A stretch of DNA of 64,000 bases, taken from assembly GCF_003994415.1 (NCBI RefSeq), contig NZ_CP034689.1, positions 5,952,001-6,016,000 of the forward strand, written 5' to 3'. The translations under genes and the position numbers were made by a program. This stretch comes from Achromobacter spanius (lineage in GTDB: Bacteria; Pseudomonadota; Gammaproteobacteria; Burkholderiales; Burkholderiaceae_B). Position 1 is the stretch's first letter. Each line of letters begins with the position of its first letter. The notes beneath the pieces were generated by a model. It was not told where the DNA came from, did not search any database, and saw only the letters and a program-made list of their open reading frames with translations. This document shows positions 9,055 to 17,828 of this stretch, piece by piece.

Positions 9055-12000
9055 TACGCTTGCTCCGTCAAGCGAAGACGAGCCAGGCCCGCCGCATCAT
9101 CCTTATCCGGCCAATATATGATCTCGACTGTGGCCGCTTTGATGGAATGCATGGGCTCAAGCCAGTACCTACCACGAAACACTGGATCGACTTCATTCGG
9201 CATACTTTGAGCTCCAGGCGTCAGGTCTCTAATTGCGTCGAAATGGGGTGCTCCGTTCGGGCTATTGTGATAAGCCGCCGTGAGCACAGATGACGTTATC
9301 GTCGGTGCACGCCGACCCGTTCTCGTCACCCCGAAGCGTTGAACAGACAAGGTGAATTCGTAACGCGAACGTATCGGATCAAAGTTAGGAAGGAGAATTC
9401 TGTATGCCAATTCGACACCCGTCTCAACTCCTCCAGTTTCTTTGATCAGAAAAATATCCATAACCATGAGTTCATCGACATCAATGGCTCTCTTGGCGGA
9501 ATCGAACCCAAGAGATGCATCCATACCGAGAACCGCAGCATTCAGTGCAGAAATCGCGAAATCCATCTGATCTGCCTCGGCCCATCTCTTGTTCGCTTCA
9601 CCCCGGCCAAAGTACGACCGGCGTGCCCAAAGCTCCAGGGCGTCTGACTCCGATCGCTCAGCAATACGCTTGGCCAGGAAGGCAGCAAGGCTGAACGCAA
9701 TACCAATTCCCAATGGCCCGAGCAAAGCACCACTTCCTATTGCACCCGCCATGCCGAAGGCTCCCCCAATAATCGAAAGCAGGGCTGTGACTGCATGCGC
9801 CTTGCCCGCTTCGATGTCACCTTGGTCTATGGAGCGTGTTCTTGCAGCCGCCGATCCCACCCCATCCGCCACCCCTCCCAACGCCGCTATCGCTCCCCCC
9901 GCCTTGATCAGCGTCTTCCCCATCCCGATCGCCCGCGCCACGGCACCGCCCTCGGCCGCCGCCACTCGTCGCATGAACGGCTGTACGCTCTCCGCGCCAA
10001 TCCTCAGCATCAACCCACCCGCCTCCACACCCGCCCCCAGCAGCCCCACCCCTGCCCCATACAACGCGGCCATCGCTTCCGGATGCCTTGCCCCAACCGT
10101 CTCCCGCGCCGCATCCAGGCTGGTACGCACGCTGTCATGCAGGAAATACAAGCTGACCAGCGATAGCGCGCCATAGCCCGACCCGACCGACAAGCGCTTC
10201 AAGCTCGTCAGCCCATTCTTCGCGAACTCCTGCGCATGCGCCGCGCTTAGTTCCAGGCCTTTCAGCAGTTGCGCAGCCGGGACTTCCAGGTTCTTCATAC
10301 CGACCGAGATCTTTCGCATTGCGCCGTTCGACACCTTGCGCGCCGCCTCTTCTGCTTGGCGGACTACTCCTTCCACCTGGCGCGCCACATTTCCTACTTG
10401 ATCACCGGCTACTTTCTCAAAGGCGTTGATTCGCTTCCGGATGTCTTCCGCGCTGCCTTCCATCCACAGCGTCACGTCAATCAGCGTATTGCGCACCGCT
10501 GGGTCCGGGATGCTGATCAAGCCTGTGAACACAAACGCGCGTACGCGCCGGCTGGCGTCTTGTTGCAGGGACTCGCCAGCGCGTTGCAGTTCTTCCGCGC
10601 AGATCGACAGCAATTCCCCCACCGTGAGTTGAATGACGACCTGTGTCATCTGCGCCTTGCGGTACAGCCACGCACCGCCCACGTGAACCGCATCGACGGC
10701 GGCTTTGGAACCGGCGCTCAAGTGTTGATTCAGGCGCTTGCTGGCGCCGTGCATGGCCGTCAGAAGTTGGTCGGCGGCGTCTGCCGCGCGGCCTTCTCGC
10801 CATGCACCGATTTCTTTGCTGCTGATGATGCTTTTGACGGCGTCGAAGTATTTTTTCCCAGCGTCGTTGGCAACCTCCCCGGCGCCAAACAGAGGGATGA
10901 AGGTGGTTTGCAAAAAGGTTTGATGGCCGTTCAAGGCCAGATAGGCAGCGCTGTTCGGATCGCTTAGCAACGACCGCCACGCCGTGCCGGTGGGCCCCAG
11001 CGTTTCGGGTTCCGCCGACACGGCATCGGACGCGGGCATCGCATCCGTGATCCCACCGTCCAAACACGCACCAACCGTAATCAAGCGCAGCAGACGCGAC
11101 CGTTCATCGGTATCGGAATAATCCATTGCCACGATGCGCTTCCACGCCGCGCTGCCCACCACCTGCGCCCAATCCTTGCCATACGCATCGATATCTTTTT
11201 CAAACCGCTTGATGTCCCGGTCATACCGCGCCTGAAAGCTCGCCCGGCCATGGCGGCGCGGCTCAGCGGGGGGATTGGTTTCCCAGTAACGTTCTTTCAA
11301 TCGTTCAACGCGATCGGTGATCTTGGCTTGCACACGTTCTTGCCGTTCACGCGCGGGGTCCCAGAACACGGGTGGCGTGCCGGACTCGCTGGGAATGATG
11401 TCGAGCATGGGTGTGGGGCTATCCATCGTCTCGGCGTCGGCCTGCACGGCGTACATCTGTTGAATCGCCAGCAGGCATTGCGAGGTCAGATACGCGTAAC
11501 GTCGTTCCGGCTCTTCGGACCACAATCGCTTCTGCGTGTAGGCGGCCAAGCGGACGTTGTTGAGCTCTTCGGCCATGCCGATCGGGTCGGGCAGGACCAG
11601 CCCGCTCACACCTTTCGGTAAGCGATGCTGCCGTTCCATCAGCGTTAGATAGTTCCGCATGCCCGTGGCTTGCGCCACGCGCGATGACCAGCCGTGAACA
11701 CTGCCGAAGTCATCGACACCGCTGACATACTCCGCCACGTGTTTGTTCAACGGATGCTGATGTTCCAGCGCCAGCGCGGTGCCACCCGCCGTGGGATCGT
11801 CCCGCAGCTTGGGCAGATCCACGATGACAAACCGTTGCGGGTAATTGGCATTCAAACCCTTGCCTGACTTGTACGCATCCAACACGTCCGTCGGCCAAGG
11901 GTCTTGCGAGTATGCGATCCAGGCCAGCTTGTACTGATCAATGTCGATACCGATGAACGACGCGGGCAGGTCGTGCGCTGCCTGAACGCAGCGCTCGGCC

Positions 12001-12314
12001 AATGGAGCAGGCTCGGCGCGCGCCATCTCGTAAGGATTGAAATGCCGCATATGGCCCGCATCGGTCACTTGATAGGCGTGCCATACCCTGCGGTCCAGCA
12101 GCACATACACATAGCCCTTGCGCATGATGCGCAGCGATTCTTGCAGACCAGGATGCGTCAGCGCACCCCTTGCGCGCAAGAACGGACTCTTGCCCACCGC
12201 CGCCGGGCGCAGCAGCAGAATCGGTACGCCGTTGCGTTCGCAGGCGTTGCAACTACCGGCTGGCAGCGGCAAGGTTTCTTCCACGAGGTCGATAAGCGTT
12301 TGGCTGAGCGTCAT
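9054..12314 (-). CDS. T6SS effector, VasX/BTH_I2691-like pore-forming toxin
   Basis: A 1086-residue protein. Its N-terminus carries the CNACERNGVPILLLRP motif (a C-x-x-C at about residues 22-25), typical of the VasX N-terminal region of type VI effectors. A long region with the QKRLWSEEPERRYAYLT segment follows, then amphipathic helices. Strongly hydrophobic Gly/Ala-rich stretches lie at about residues 800-885 (HAVTALLSIIGGAFGMAGAI and LLGPLGIGIAFSLAAFLAK). The membrane helices suggest killing by insertion into the inner membrane. The ORF opens further upstream at 12494, but the ATG at 12314 starts just before the conserved region and forms ATGA with a 50-codon ORF. No vgrG, PAAR or other T6SS structural gene is in the window, so it is an orphan effector. 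Confidence 0.78.
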   Translation of the reverse strand: MTLSQTLIDLVEETLPLPAGSCNACERNGVPILLLRPAAVGKSPFLRARGALTHPGLQESLRIMRKGYVYVLLDRRVWHAYQVTDAGHMRHFNPYEMARAEPAPLAERCVQAAHDLPASFIGIDIDQYKLAWIAYSQDPWPTDVLDAYKSGKGLNANYPQRFVIVDLPKLRDDPTAGGTALALEHQHPLNKHVAEYVSGVDDFGSVHGWSSRVAQATGMRNYLTLMERQHRLPKGVSGLVLPDPIGMAEELNNVRLAAYTQKRLWSEEPERRYAYLTSQCLLAIQQMYAVQADAETMDSPTPMLDIIPSESGTPPVFWDPARERQERVQAKITDRVERLKERYWETNPPAEPRRHGRASFQARYDRDIKRFEKDIDAYGKDWAQVVGSAAWKRIVAMDYSDTDERSRLLRLITVGACLDGGITDAMPASDAVSAEPETLGPTGTAWRSLLSDPNSAAYLALNGHQTFLQTTFIPLFGAGEVANDAGKKYFDAVKSIISSKEIGAWREGRAADAADQLLTAMHGASKRLNQHLSAGSKAAVDAVHVGGAWLYRKAQMTQVVIQLTVGELLSICAEELQRAGESLQQDASRRVRAFVFTGLISIPDPAVRNTLIDVTLWMEGSAEDIRKRINAFEKVAGDQVGNVARQVEGVVRQAEEAARKVSNGAMRKISVGMKNLEVPAAQLLKGLELSAAHAQEFAKNGLTSLKRLSVGSGYGALSLVSLYFLHDSVRTSLDAARETVGARHPEAMAALYGAGVGLLGAGVEAGGLMLRIGAESVQPFMRRVAAAEGGAVARAIGMGKTLIKAGGAIAALGGVADGVGSAAARTRSIDQGDIEAGKAHAVTALLSIIGGAFGMAGAIGSGALLGPLGIGIAFSLAAFLAKRIAERSESDALELWARRSYFGRGEANKRWAEADQMDFAISALNAAVLGMDASLGFDSAKRAIDVDELMVMDIFLIKETGGVETGVELAYRILLPNFDPIRSRYEFTLSVQRFGVTRTGRRAPTITSSVLTAAYHNSPNGAPHFDAIRDLTPGAQSMPNEVDPVFRGRYWLEPMHSIKAATVEIIYWPDKDDAAGLARLRLTEQA

Positions 12315-12463
12315 GCGAACACTCGACGGCCAAGGGTCTTGCTGGCAACGCAAAACGTTGTGAGGGTGGGCATGACGGGCTCCGTCGTCGTGTCGGCCGT
12401 GGCGGCCGGGTTGCCTCTCGAACGAGGCGCTAGCCGGACTAATGCAACATCCATGCCAAGCAT
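12311..12463 (-). CDS. Possible 50-residue ORF coupled to the effector gene
   Basis: A short ORF beginning MLGMDVALVRLAPRSRGN ends in a TGA that overlaps the effector ATG (ATGA). GGAGG stands 16 bases ahead of its start, which is further than ideal. I recognise no domain. It may be a leader peptide, a remnant of an upstream gene, or chance. Confidence 0.25.
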   Translation of the reverse strand: MLGMDVALVRLAPRSRGNPAATADTTTEPVMPTLTTFCVASKTLGRRVFA

Positions 12464-12576
12464 CACGTTCGGTCAATAACCTCCATGAAATCAACGGCTT
12501 GCCACACCACTAAGACACTTACGACGGAACTCTCAGATCCGAATCCCCGCGAAACCGCCGTTTTTCACCAGAAAAC

Positions 12577-12666
12577 GGGCCAGTTTTGACCCGATTAAAA
12601 AATATCGCTATTGAATCAATGGCTTGTGGCGGGTCAAAATTGGCCCGATCGGGTCAAATCTGGCCC
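12577..12666. promoter_or_regulatory. Three near-palindromic 16-bp sites, operator-like cluster
   Basis: Sites at 12577-12592 (GGGCCAGTTTTGACCC), 12631-12646 (GGGTCAAAATTGGCCC) and 12651-12666 (GGGTCAAATCTGGCCC) share the dyad pattern GGGYCA...TGRCCC, each followed by GAT. The last two start exactly 20 bp apart, about two helical turns. They lie in the 272-bp gap between the effector module on the minus strand and the cupin gene on the plus strand, so either or both could be controlled. Confidence 0.5.
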
Positions 12667-12735
12667 GATCGGGGTCCACGCTGGATCGTGCCTTGAAGAA
12701 TGACCACACGCCCCTCTTGCCTAAGGATTCGAACC

Positions 12736-13116
12736 ATGGCTCTTGATCTGTCATCGCACTACGTTTTGCTGGACGCCGCCGGCACCGCTTCAACGGTCAA
12801 TGGCGGGGATGCGTTCTGGTCGCAGTCGCCTGACGAGCTGGACAAATTTGGCCGGGGCTGGCTGGTGTCCGAATACACCTTCGCCAATGACTGGCCGCAG
12901 AGGGAAATGCACCCCGAGGCCGACGAGATCGTGCGCCTGATGTCGGGCGCTGCGGAGTTGCATCTGGAATGGCCGACGGGCAATCAGGTTGTAAAGATGC
13001 TGGCCGACGACGCCTATGTGATCCCCAAGGGCGTGTGGCATACCGTCAAGGTCATGGAGCCCTGTCGCATGCTGCACATCACAATGGGCGCCGGCACGCA
13101 GCACCGGCCTGTATAG
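12736..13116 (+). CDS. Cupin domain protein
   Basis: A 126-residue single-domain cupin. The first cupin motif is present as EMHPEADEIVRLMSG, and the second falls around YVIPKGVWHTVKV, giving the usual His/Glu/His metal set. The ATG at 12736 has AAGGA nine bases upstream and is preferred to the in-frame ATG at 12700. The substrate is unknown. It converges on the MFS gene with a gap of 3 bases. Confidence 0.82.
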   Translation: MALDLSSHYVLLDAAGTASTVNGGDAFWSQSPDELDKFGRGWLVSEYTFANDWPQREMHPEADEIVRLMSGAAELHLEWPTGNQVVKMLADDAYVIPKGVWHTVKVMEPCRMLHITMGAGTQHRPV

Positions 13117-13119
13117 GGC

Positions 13120-14439
13120 TTAACCGGGCGCGCCGACCGTACGCACACGCAGGATCTCGCGGTCGTCAATGGGCCAATGCAACACGGCGGACACGACCCC
13201 CAGCACCATTGCGCCCAGCCAGATCAGGTCATACGACCGCGTGGCCTCGAACACCACACCGCCCAGCCACACGCCCAGGAACGACCCTAGCTGATGGCCG
13301 AAGAACACGAAGCCGAACAGCGTGGTGAGGTAGCGCACACCGAACACCTGCGCGATCAGGCCGTTGGTGAGCGGCACGGTGCCCAGCCAGACAAAGCCCA
13401 TGATGGCGGCGAATGCGTACACGGTCCACGCGGACAGGGGCAACAGCAAGAACAGGGCAATTGCCGCCGTGCGCAGCAGGTAGATACCAGCCAATAGGTA
13501 CTTGCGGCGATGCCGCGCGCCCAACACGCCGAACACGTAGGTGCCCATGACATTGGTCAGCGCAATGATGGCCAAGGCCGCCACCGCGTCGGACGCGCGC
13601 AGGCCCTTGTCCATCAGATAGGCGGGCAGGTGCGTGCTGATGAACGCCAGTTGAAACCCGCAAGCCAGGAAGCCCAGGTTCAGCAGCCAGAAGCCAGGCC
13701 GCGTGAACGCTTCGCCGATCGCGTCGCGCAACGACAGGCTGGCGTCCTGCCCATTGGCGCCGCGCGCCGCGCTGTCGGGCTCGCGCAGCGGCCGCGCCAA
13801 GGGCAGCATGACGGCCATCAGTACCGCGAACACCAGCAACGCGCTGACCCAGCCCCATCCCCCGATCAGCCCCTGCGCGGCGGGCACCATCGCGAACTGC
13901 CCCAGGCCGCCCGCAGCGCCGGCCACCCCCAGCGCCCACCCCCGGCGCTCGGGCGGCACCAGCCGGCTTAGCGCGCCATAGATCACCGCGAACGCGGTGC
14001 CGGACAGCGCGATGCCGATGCACACGCCCGCCGTCAACATGAAAGCCATGGGCGTGACCGCATGCGCCATGCCGACCAGACCCAGCGCGTAAAACACCAA
14101 CCCGCCCGCGATGACCTTGGCCGATCCATAGCGGTCGGCCACCATGCCGGTAAACGGCTGCGCGAGGCCCCAGGTAAGGTTTTGCACGGCCAGCGCCATC
14201 GCGAAGGTGTCGCGGCTCCAGCCCCGGTCCATCGACACGGGCAAGAGGAACAAGCCCTGCACGTGGCGCACGCCCAGGGCCAGGCCCATGATGATGCCGC
14301 CAGCCAGCACCAGCAGCCACAAGCGTGAGGGGTCGAGGGATGAAGCGGCGGGACGTGAAGCGGCGGGATGTGATGCAGCGGGCTGTGACGCATCGCCGGG
14401 GCAAGCGTCTGGGCAAGACGGGGCAAGGGGCGCTGGCAT
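13120..14439 (-). CDS. MFS transporter
   Basis: A 439-residue, 12-helix major facilitator of the monocarboxylate/oxalate-formate antiporter-like branch. The A-motif equivalent GMVADRYGSAKVIAGG falls between helices 2 and 3. The ATG at 14439 has GAGAGG just upstream and is preferred to the one at 14484. The first 40 residues are a low-complexity Pro/Ala/Ser tail (QPAASHPAASRPAASS) encoded by 15-bp tandem repeats. The substrate is not assignable. It is divergent from the WG-repeat genes. Confidence 0.85.
   Translation of the reverse strand: MPAPLAPSCPDACPGDASQPAASHPAASRPAASSLDPSRLWLLVLAGGIIMGLALGVRHVQGLFLLPVSMDRGWSRDTFAMALAVQNLTWGLAQPFTGMVADRYGSAKVIAGGLVFYALGLVGMAHAVTPMAFMLTAGVCIGIALSGTAFAVIYGALSRLVPPERRGWALGVAGAAGGLGQFAMVPAAQGLIGGWGWVSALLVFAVLMAVMLPLARPLREPDSAARGANGQDASLSLRDAIGEAFTRPGFWLLNLGFLACGFQLAFISTHLPAYLMDKGLRASDAVAALAIIALTNVMGTYVFGVLGARHRRKYLLAGIYLLRTAAIALFLLLPLSAWTVYAFAAIMGFVWLGTVPLTNGLIAQVFGVRYLTTLFGFVFFGHQLGSFLGVWLGGVVFEATRSYDLIWLGAMVLGVVSAVLHWPIDDREILRVRTVGAPG
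14341..14385. repeat. Three 15-bp tandem repeats in the MFS 5' coding end
   Basis: Units begin at 14341, 14356 and 14371 on the pattern TGAAGCGGCGGGAYG, the third diverged. They encode the repeated (S/H/R)PAAS tail of the MFS protein. Because the unit is a multiple of three, copy-number change would not shift the frame. Confidence 0.7.
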
Positions 14440-14729
14440 GGTGAACCTCTCTGGTCGCGCGATGGGCCTCGGCACGGGAAACATCGCGGCTCCATTACAG
14501 AAGGGCCGCCACGTGGCTTCAAGCGATTATTTTTTGCCCGCTGCATGCGGGGCGGGAATGCGAAAAACCGTCGCTTGTTAACGCTTCGTTTTCTATCGTT
14601 ACATTTACCCTTTCGTCGCCCCCTACGGCTGGTTACAGTGCTGCCTTCGCATATTCTGGCAAGGCATACGACCATGTGGCACGTCCGGCTTGGCTCTCCT
14701 TTTTTCGCGGCCCTCGTCCGCGCGTTCGC

Positions 14730-17700
14730 ATGATGCGCACCGCGATCAAGCCCTTGGCGCTGGCCGTGGCGCTGGCCTTGCCCGCCCTGCCCGATACGGC
14801 GCGCGCCGACTCCTGGCTGGAACAATGCAGCACCAGCTATTACGGCCGAAGCGAGGACACGGCCTGCCATCAGTCCTTCAGCGACGGCCTGGCGGCCGTG
14901 CTGACCGGGTCGCGCAGCGACGAAGCCGGCGCCTGGGGCTATATCGACAAGCAGGGGCGCATGGCCGTCACGCCTGCCTACGAGCACGCATCGCCGTTTC
15001 AGAATGGCTTGGCCGCTGTCAGCCAGGGCCACTTGTGGGGCTATATCGACACCAAGGGCCAGTGGGTCATCAAGCCGCGCTACACCAGGGCCTCGGGCTT
15101 TAACGCCGAAGGCACGGCGCTGGTTGAAGACGGAGAACTTAATCTGCTGATCGACCGGCAGGGCAAGATCGTCAAGACCTTTCCGCTGGGCACCCGCACA
15201 TGGGGCTTCAGGCCCGGCCAGAAGCTGGCATCGATGGAGCTGCCCACGCCGCCGCGTCTGATCAACACCGCAACGGGCGCGGCCACCGCGCTGCCCGAAG
15301 GCGTGATGATGCTGGACGCGCCGTCAGCCGGCTATTTGCCGGCGCAGTTGCGCGGGTCACGCTATTCCGGCTGGTGGGGTTTGCTGGACGCGCAGGGCCG
15401 CTGGGCCGTGACACCGGATGTGCTGCGTTCGCGCGAAGCGCCCATGCGCGACGGCGACGTCGTGGCCGTGCGCCGCGAAAAAGATTGGACCTTTGTGAAC
15501 CCTCGCGGCGAAGCGATTTCGCAAGCCAGTTACGAGCGCGTGCAGTGGTTGGCGTCCGGCCTTTGGCTGGTGGCGGACGAAGACGGCAAGTCCACCTTGC
15601 TGGACGGCAGGCTCAAGCCGGTGCATACCTTTTCAAAGTCGTACATGGGCGTGCAGCAGCGCGACGGCTGGCGCTATCTGTCCGACGCATCGACAACGCT
15701 GTTGATCAGCCCTGACGGCACGGTGCAAAAACTGGCGATACGCGACGGCCGCGTCGACATCGTTCAGGGCCGGGCTTGGGTTTATGGCATGCCGGTCGAT
15801 ACCGCCGCCAGCGCTGGCGGCATGAGCGAGGCCGCGAGCGACGCCACAGAAGAGGAACCACCGGTGGCGGTGGAAGCATCGGACGGCAACGTGGACATCG
15901 CCACTGACGCCTACGCCTCCGACGCGGTGGCCGACTCGGTCGGAACCTACGCGGCAGACGCCTCCAAGCCCGCATCGGACGAGGCGACGGCGGCGGCCGC
16001 TGCCGCCACCGTCGTGACAGACGCCGCCGAAACGGCCGACGCTGGGCAAGCGGCCGCCAACGCGGAAGTGGCCGACACGCTTAGCGCGGATGAGGCGTCG
16101 TATACCGCCCTCGCGGTCAACGCCGAAGCTTCCCTCATGCAGGTGTACGCCGCCAACGGCAAGCCCTTGCTGGATGCGGATATCGCCATGCGCCTGCGCA
16201 ACTACGACGTCAGCGCATTTTCTCCCGGCAAATCCGCCCAGCGCGGTTCCGACGGCCAGACCATGCCGCTGGCGCTCTTGCGTGACCTCAACGGCGCACG
16301 GCCCCTGGCCATCCTGACCGCCACGGGCAAGATCGTGTCGAACCCGCAATGGGAGAACATCAACACCTATGACGTGACGATGCCGCTGGTGGTGCGCGCC
16401 ACGAACGATAAGGTGGGCGCCATCGACAGCCAGGGCGAATGGGCCGTGCCGCCTGAATATGACGACTTGCGCACGTTCAAGGGCCCCTACACCTGGGCGC
16501 GTACCCGCGACATGATGCGCAACGACGCTCTGCTGATCGATGCACACGGCAAACCAGTGCGCCTGCCTGACGAGGTCAGCGCGACGGCGTCCGAGCTAGA
16601 GGGCGAGCTGCTGGTCTACCGCGCGGCGGACGACAACCGCCAACGCCGCTGGGGCCTGTGGAACATCCGCTTGGGCGCGCCCGCGCTGAAGCCGGAATTT
16701 GATCGCATCGAAGAATTCGACGACGACTGGGTTCGCGTGCAGGACAAGGGCCGTTGGGGCGTCGTCAACCGCCAGGGCCAGTGGGTCGTGCCGGCCACGC
16801 AAGACAGCGCCTACAACATGGACTACCTGGGCAACGGCTTCATGCTGGTCAACGAGCCGGAAGGCAAGGGCCTGGCCGGCCGCTACGGCGGCAGCCCGTA
16901 TCGGATGGTCAACCTGCGCACCGGCAAGCGCAGCGACATCATCTACGGCAAGCCAGACAAGCTGCAAGGCGACCGCTACATCGGCGAACTGGCCGACGGC
17001 AGCGCCGTGCTGTTCGACGCGCAGGGCCGGGCCACGCAGATCTCCGACGGCCAGCCCGAAAGCAAAGCGCAGCATGGCGATTGGCTGATCATCCGCCAAC
17101 GCGAACTCGAAGGCGCCATCAATGCTCGCGGCCAACTGCAAGTGCCCGCGCTGTATGGCGAATTCAACCCCTTCTTCGTGCAGCCCGAGGGCTTGGCGCG
17201 CGTCAACCTGGGGTCGGGCTATCGCGTCATCAACCAGCAAGGCAAGACCGTGCTGGAAAAGTACGGCGACGGCTTTCCGCTGGCGTCCATGCAGCGCGTG
17301 CTGTTCGAGGACGACCGCGCGTCCACCTCCGTGCTGACGGACCTGCAGGGCCGCGAGGTCGCGCGCCTGTCCAACCGCTTTCCGGTGGGCTACCAGCGCG
17401 CCAGCGAAGGCGTGGTGCCTTACAGCGAAAACTACGGCAAGCAAGGCTTCCTGAACGCGGCGGGCAAGCGCATCGTGGGCGCGCACTTCAGTGAACTCGG
17501 TGCGCTTAAGCACGGTCTGGCCCGGGCGCAACGCCTGGACCGCACGGGCAAGCTGTACGGCTACATCGACCTGAGCGGACGCTACGCCATCCCTCCGGCG
17601 TTCACGTGGGCGCAAGACTTTCAGGACGAACGCGCCATGGTGTCTCGCGACCGCCTGGTCGAATTCATCGACACACGCGGCAAGACCACCACCACCTTCG

Positions 17701-17828
17701 GCGTGCTGTGCGACCAGATTGTGATCTTCGACGCGGAAGAAAACCAGAGCTGGCCGCGCGAGGCCCTGACCTGCCCCGACGCCACGCGCATCGATCCCCC
17801 CGCCCTAGACACCGCCAAAGCAGAATGA
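14730..17828 (+). CDS. Secreted WG-repeat protein, first of a tandem pair
   Basis: A 1032-residue exported protein built of WG beta repeats, with motifs such as WGYIDKQGRM, WGYIDTKGQW, WGLLDAQGRW, WGVVNRQGQW and YGYIDLSGRY spread over its length. A signal peptide follows the ATG at 14730 (ALAVALALPALPDTARA). The frame extends to a GTG at 14676, but that would place 18 extra residues ahead of the signal. A 100-residue Ala/Asp/Glu-rich linker near residues 370-475 splits the repeats into two blocks. Cysteines occur as a pair near the N-terminus (EQC...ACHQ) and a pair near the C-terminus (VLCDQ...LTCPD). The function is unknown. It overlaps the next gene by ATGA. Confidence 0.85.
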   Translation: MMRTAIKPLALAVALALPALPDTARADSWLEQCSTSYYGRSEDTACHQSFSDGLAAVLTGSRSDEAGAWGYIDKQGRMAVTPAYEHASPFQNGLAAVSQGHLWGYIDTKGQWVIKPRYTRASGFNAEGTALVEDGELNLLIDRQGKIVKTFPLGTRTWGFRPGQKLASMELPTPPRLINTATGAATALPEGVMMLDAPSAGYLPAQLRGSRYSGWWGLLDAQGRWAVTPDVLRSREAPMRDGDVVAVRREKDWTFVNPRGEAISQASYERVQWLASGLWLVADEDGKSTLLDGRLKPVHTFSKSYMGVQQRDGWRYLSDASTTLLISPDGTVQKLAIRDGRVDIVQGRAWVYGMPVDTAASAGGMSEAASDATEEEPPVAVEASDGNVDIATDAYASDAVADSVGTYAADASKPASDEATAAAAAATVVTDAAETADAGQAAANAEVADTLSADEASYTALAVNAEASLMQVYAANGKPLLDADIAMRLRNYDVSAFSPGKSAQRGSDGQTMPLALLRDLNGARPLAILTATGKIVSNPQWENINTYDVTMPLVVRATNDKVGAIDSQGEWAVPPEYDDLRTFKGPYTWARTRDMMRNDALLIDAHGKPVRLPDEVSATASELEGELLVYRAADDNRQRRWGLWNIRLGAPALKPEFDRIEEFDDDWVRVQDKGRWGVVNRQGQWVVPATQDSAYNMDYLGNGFMLVNEPEGKGLAGRYGGSPYRMVNLRTGKRSDIIYGKPDKLQGDRYIGELADGSAVLFDAQGRATQISDGQPESKAQHGDWLIIRQRELEGAINARGQLQVPALYGEFNPFFVQPEGLARVNLGSGYRVINQQGKTVLEKYGDGFPLASMQRVLFEDDRASTSVLTDLQGREVARLSNRFPVGYQRASEGVVPYSENYGKQGFLNAAGKRIVGAHFSELGALKHGLARAQRLDRTGKLYGYIDLSGRYAIPPAFTWAQDFQDERAMVSRDRLVEFIDTRGKTTTTFGVLCDQIVIFDAEENQSWPREALTCPDATRIDPPALDTAKAE

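Noticed and set aside
12315..12494. Upstream 60 residues of the effector frame
   Set aside because: The composition is unlike the effector, with no conserved sequence before the MTLSQ start.
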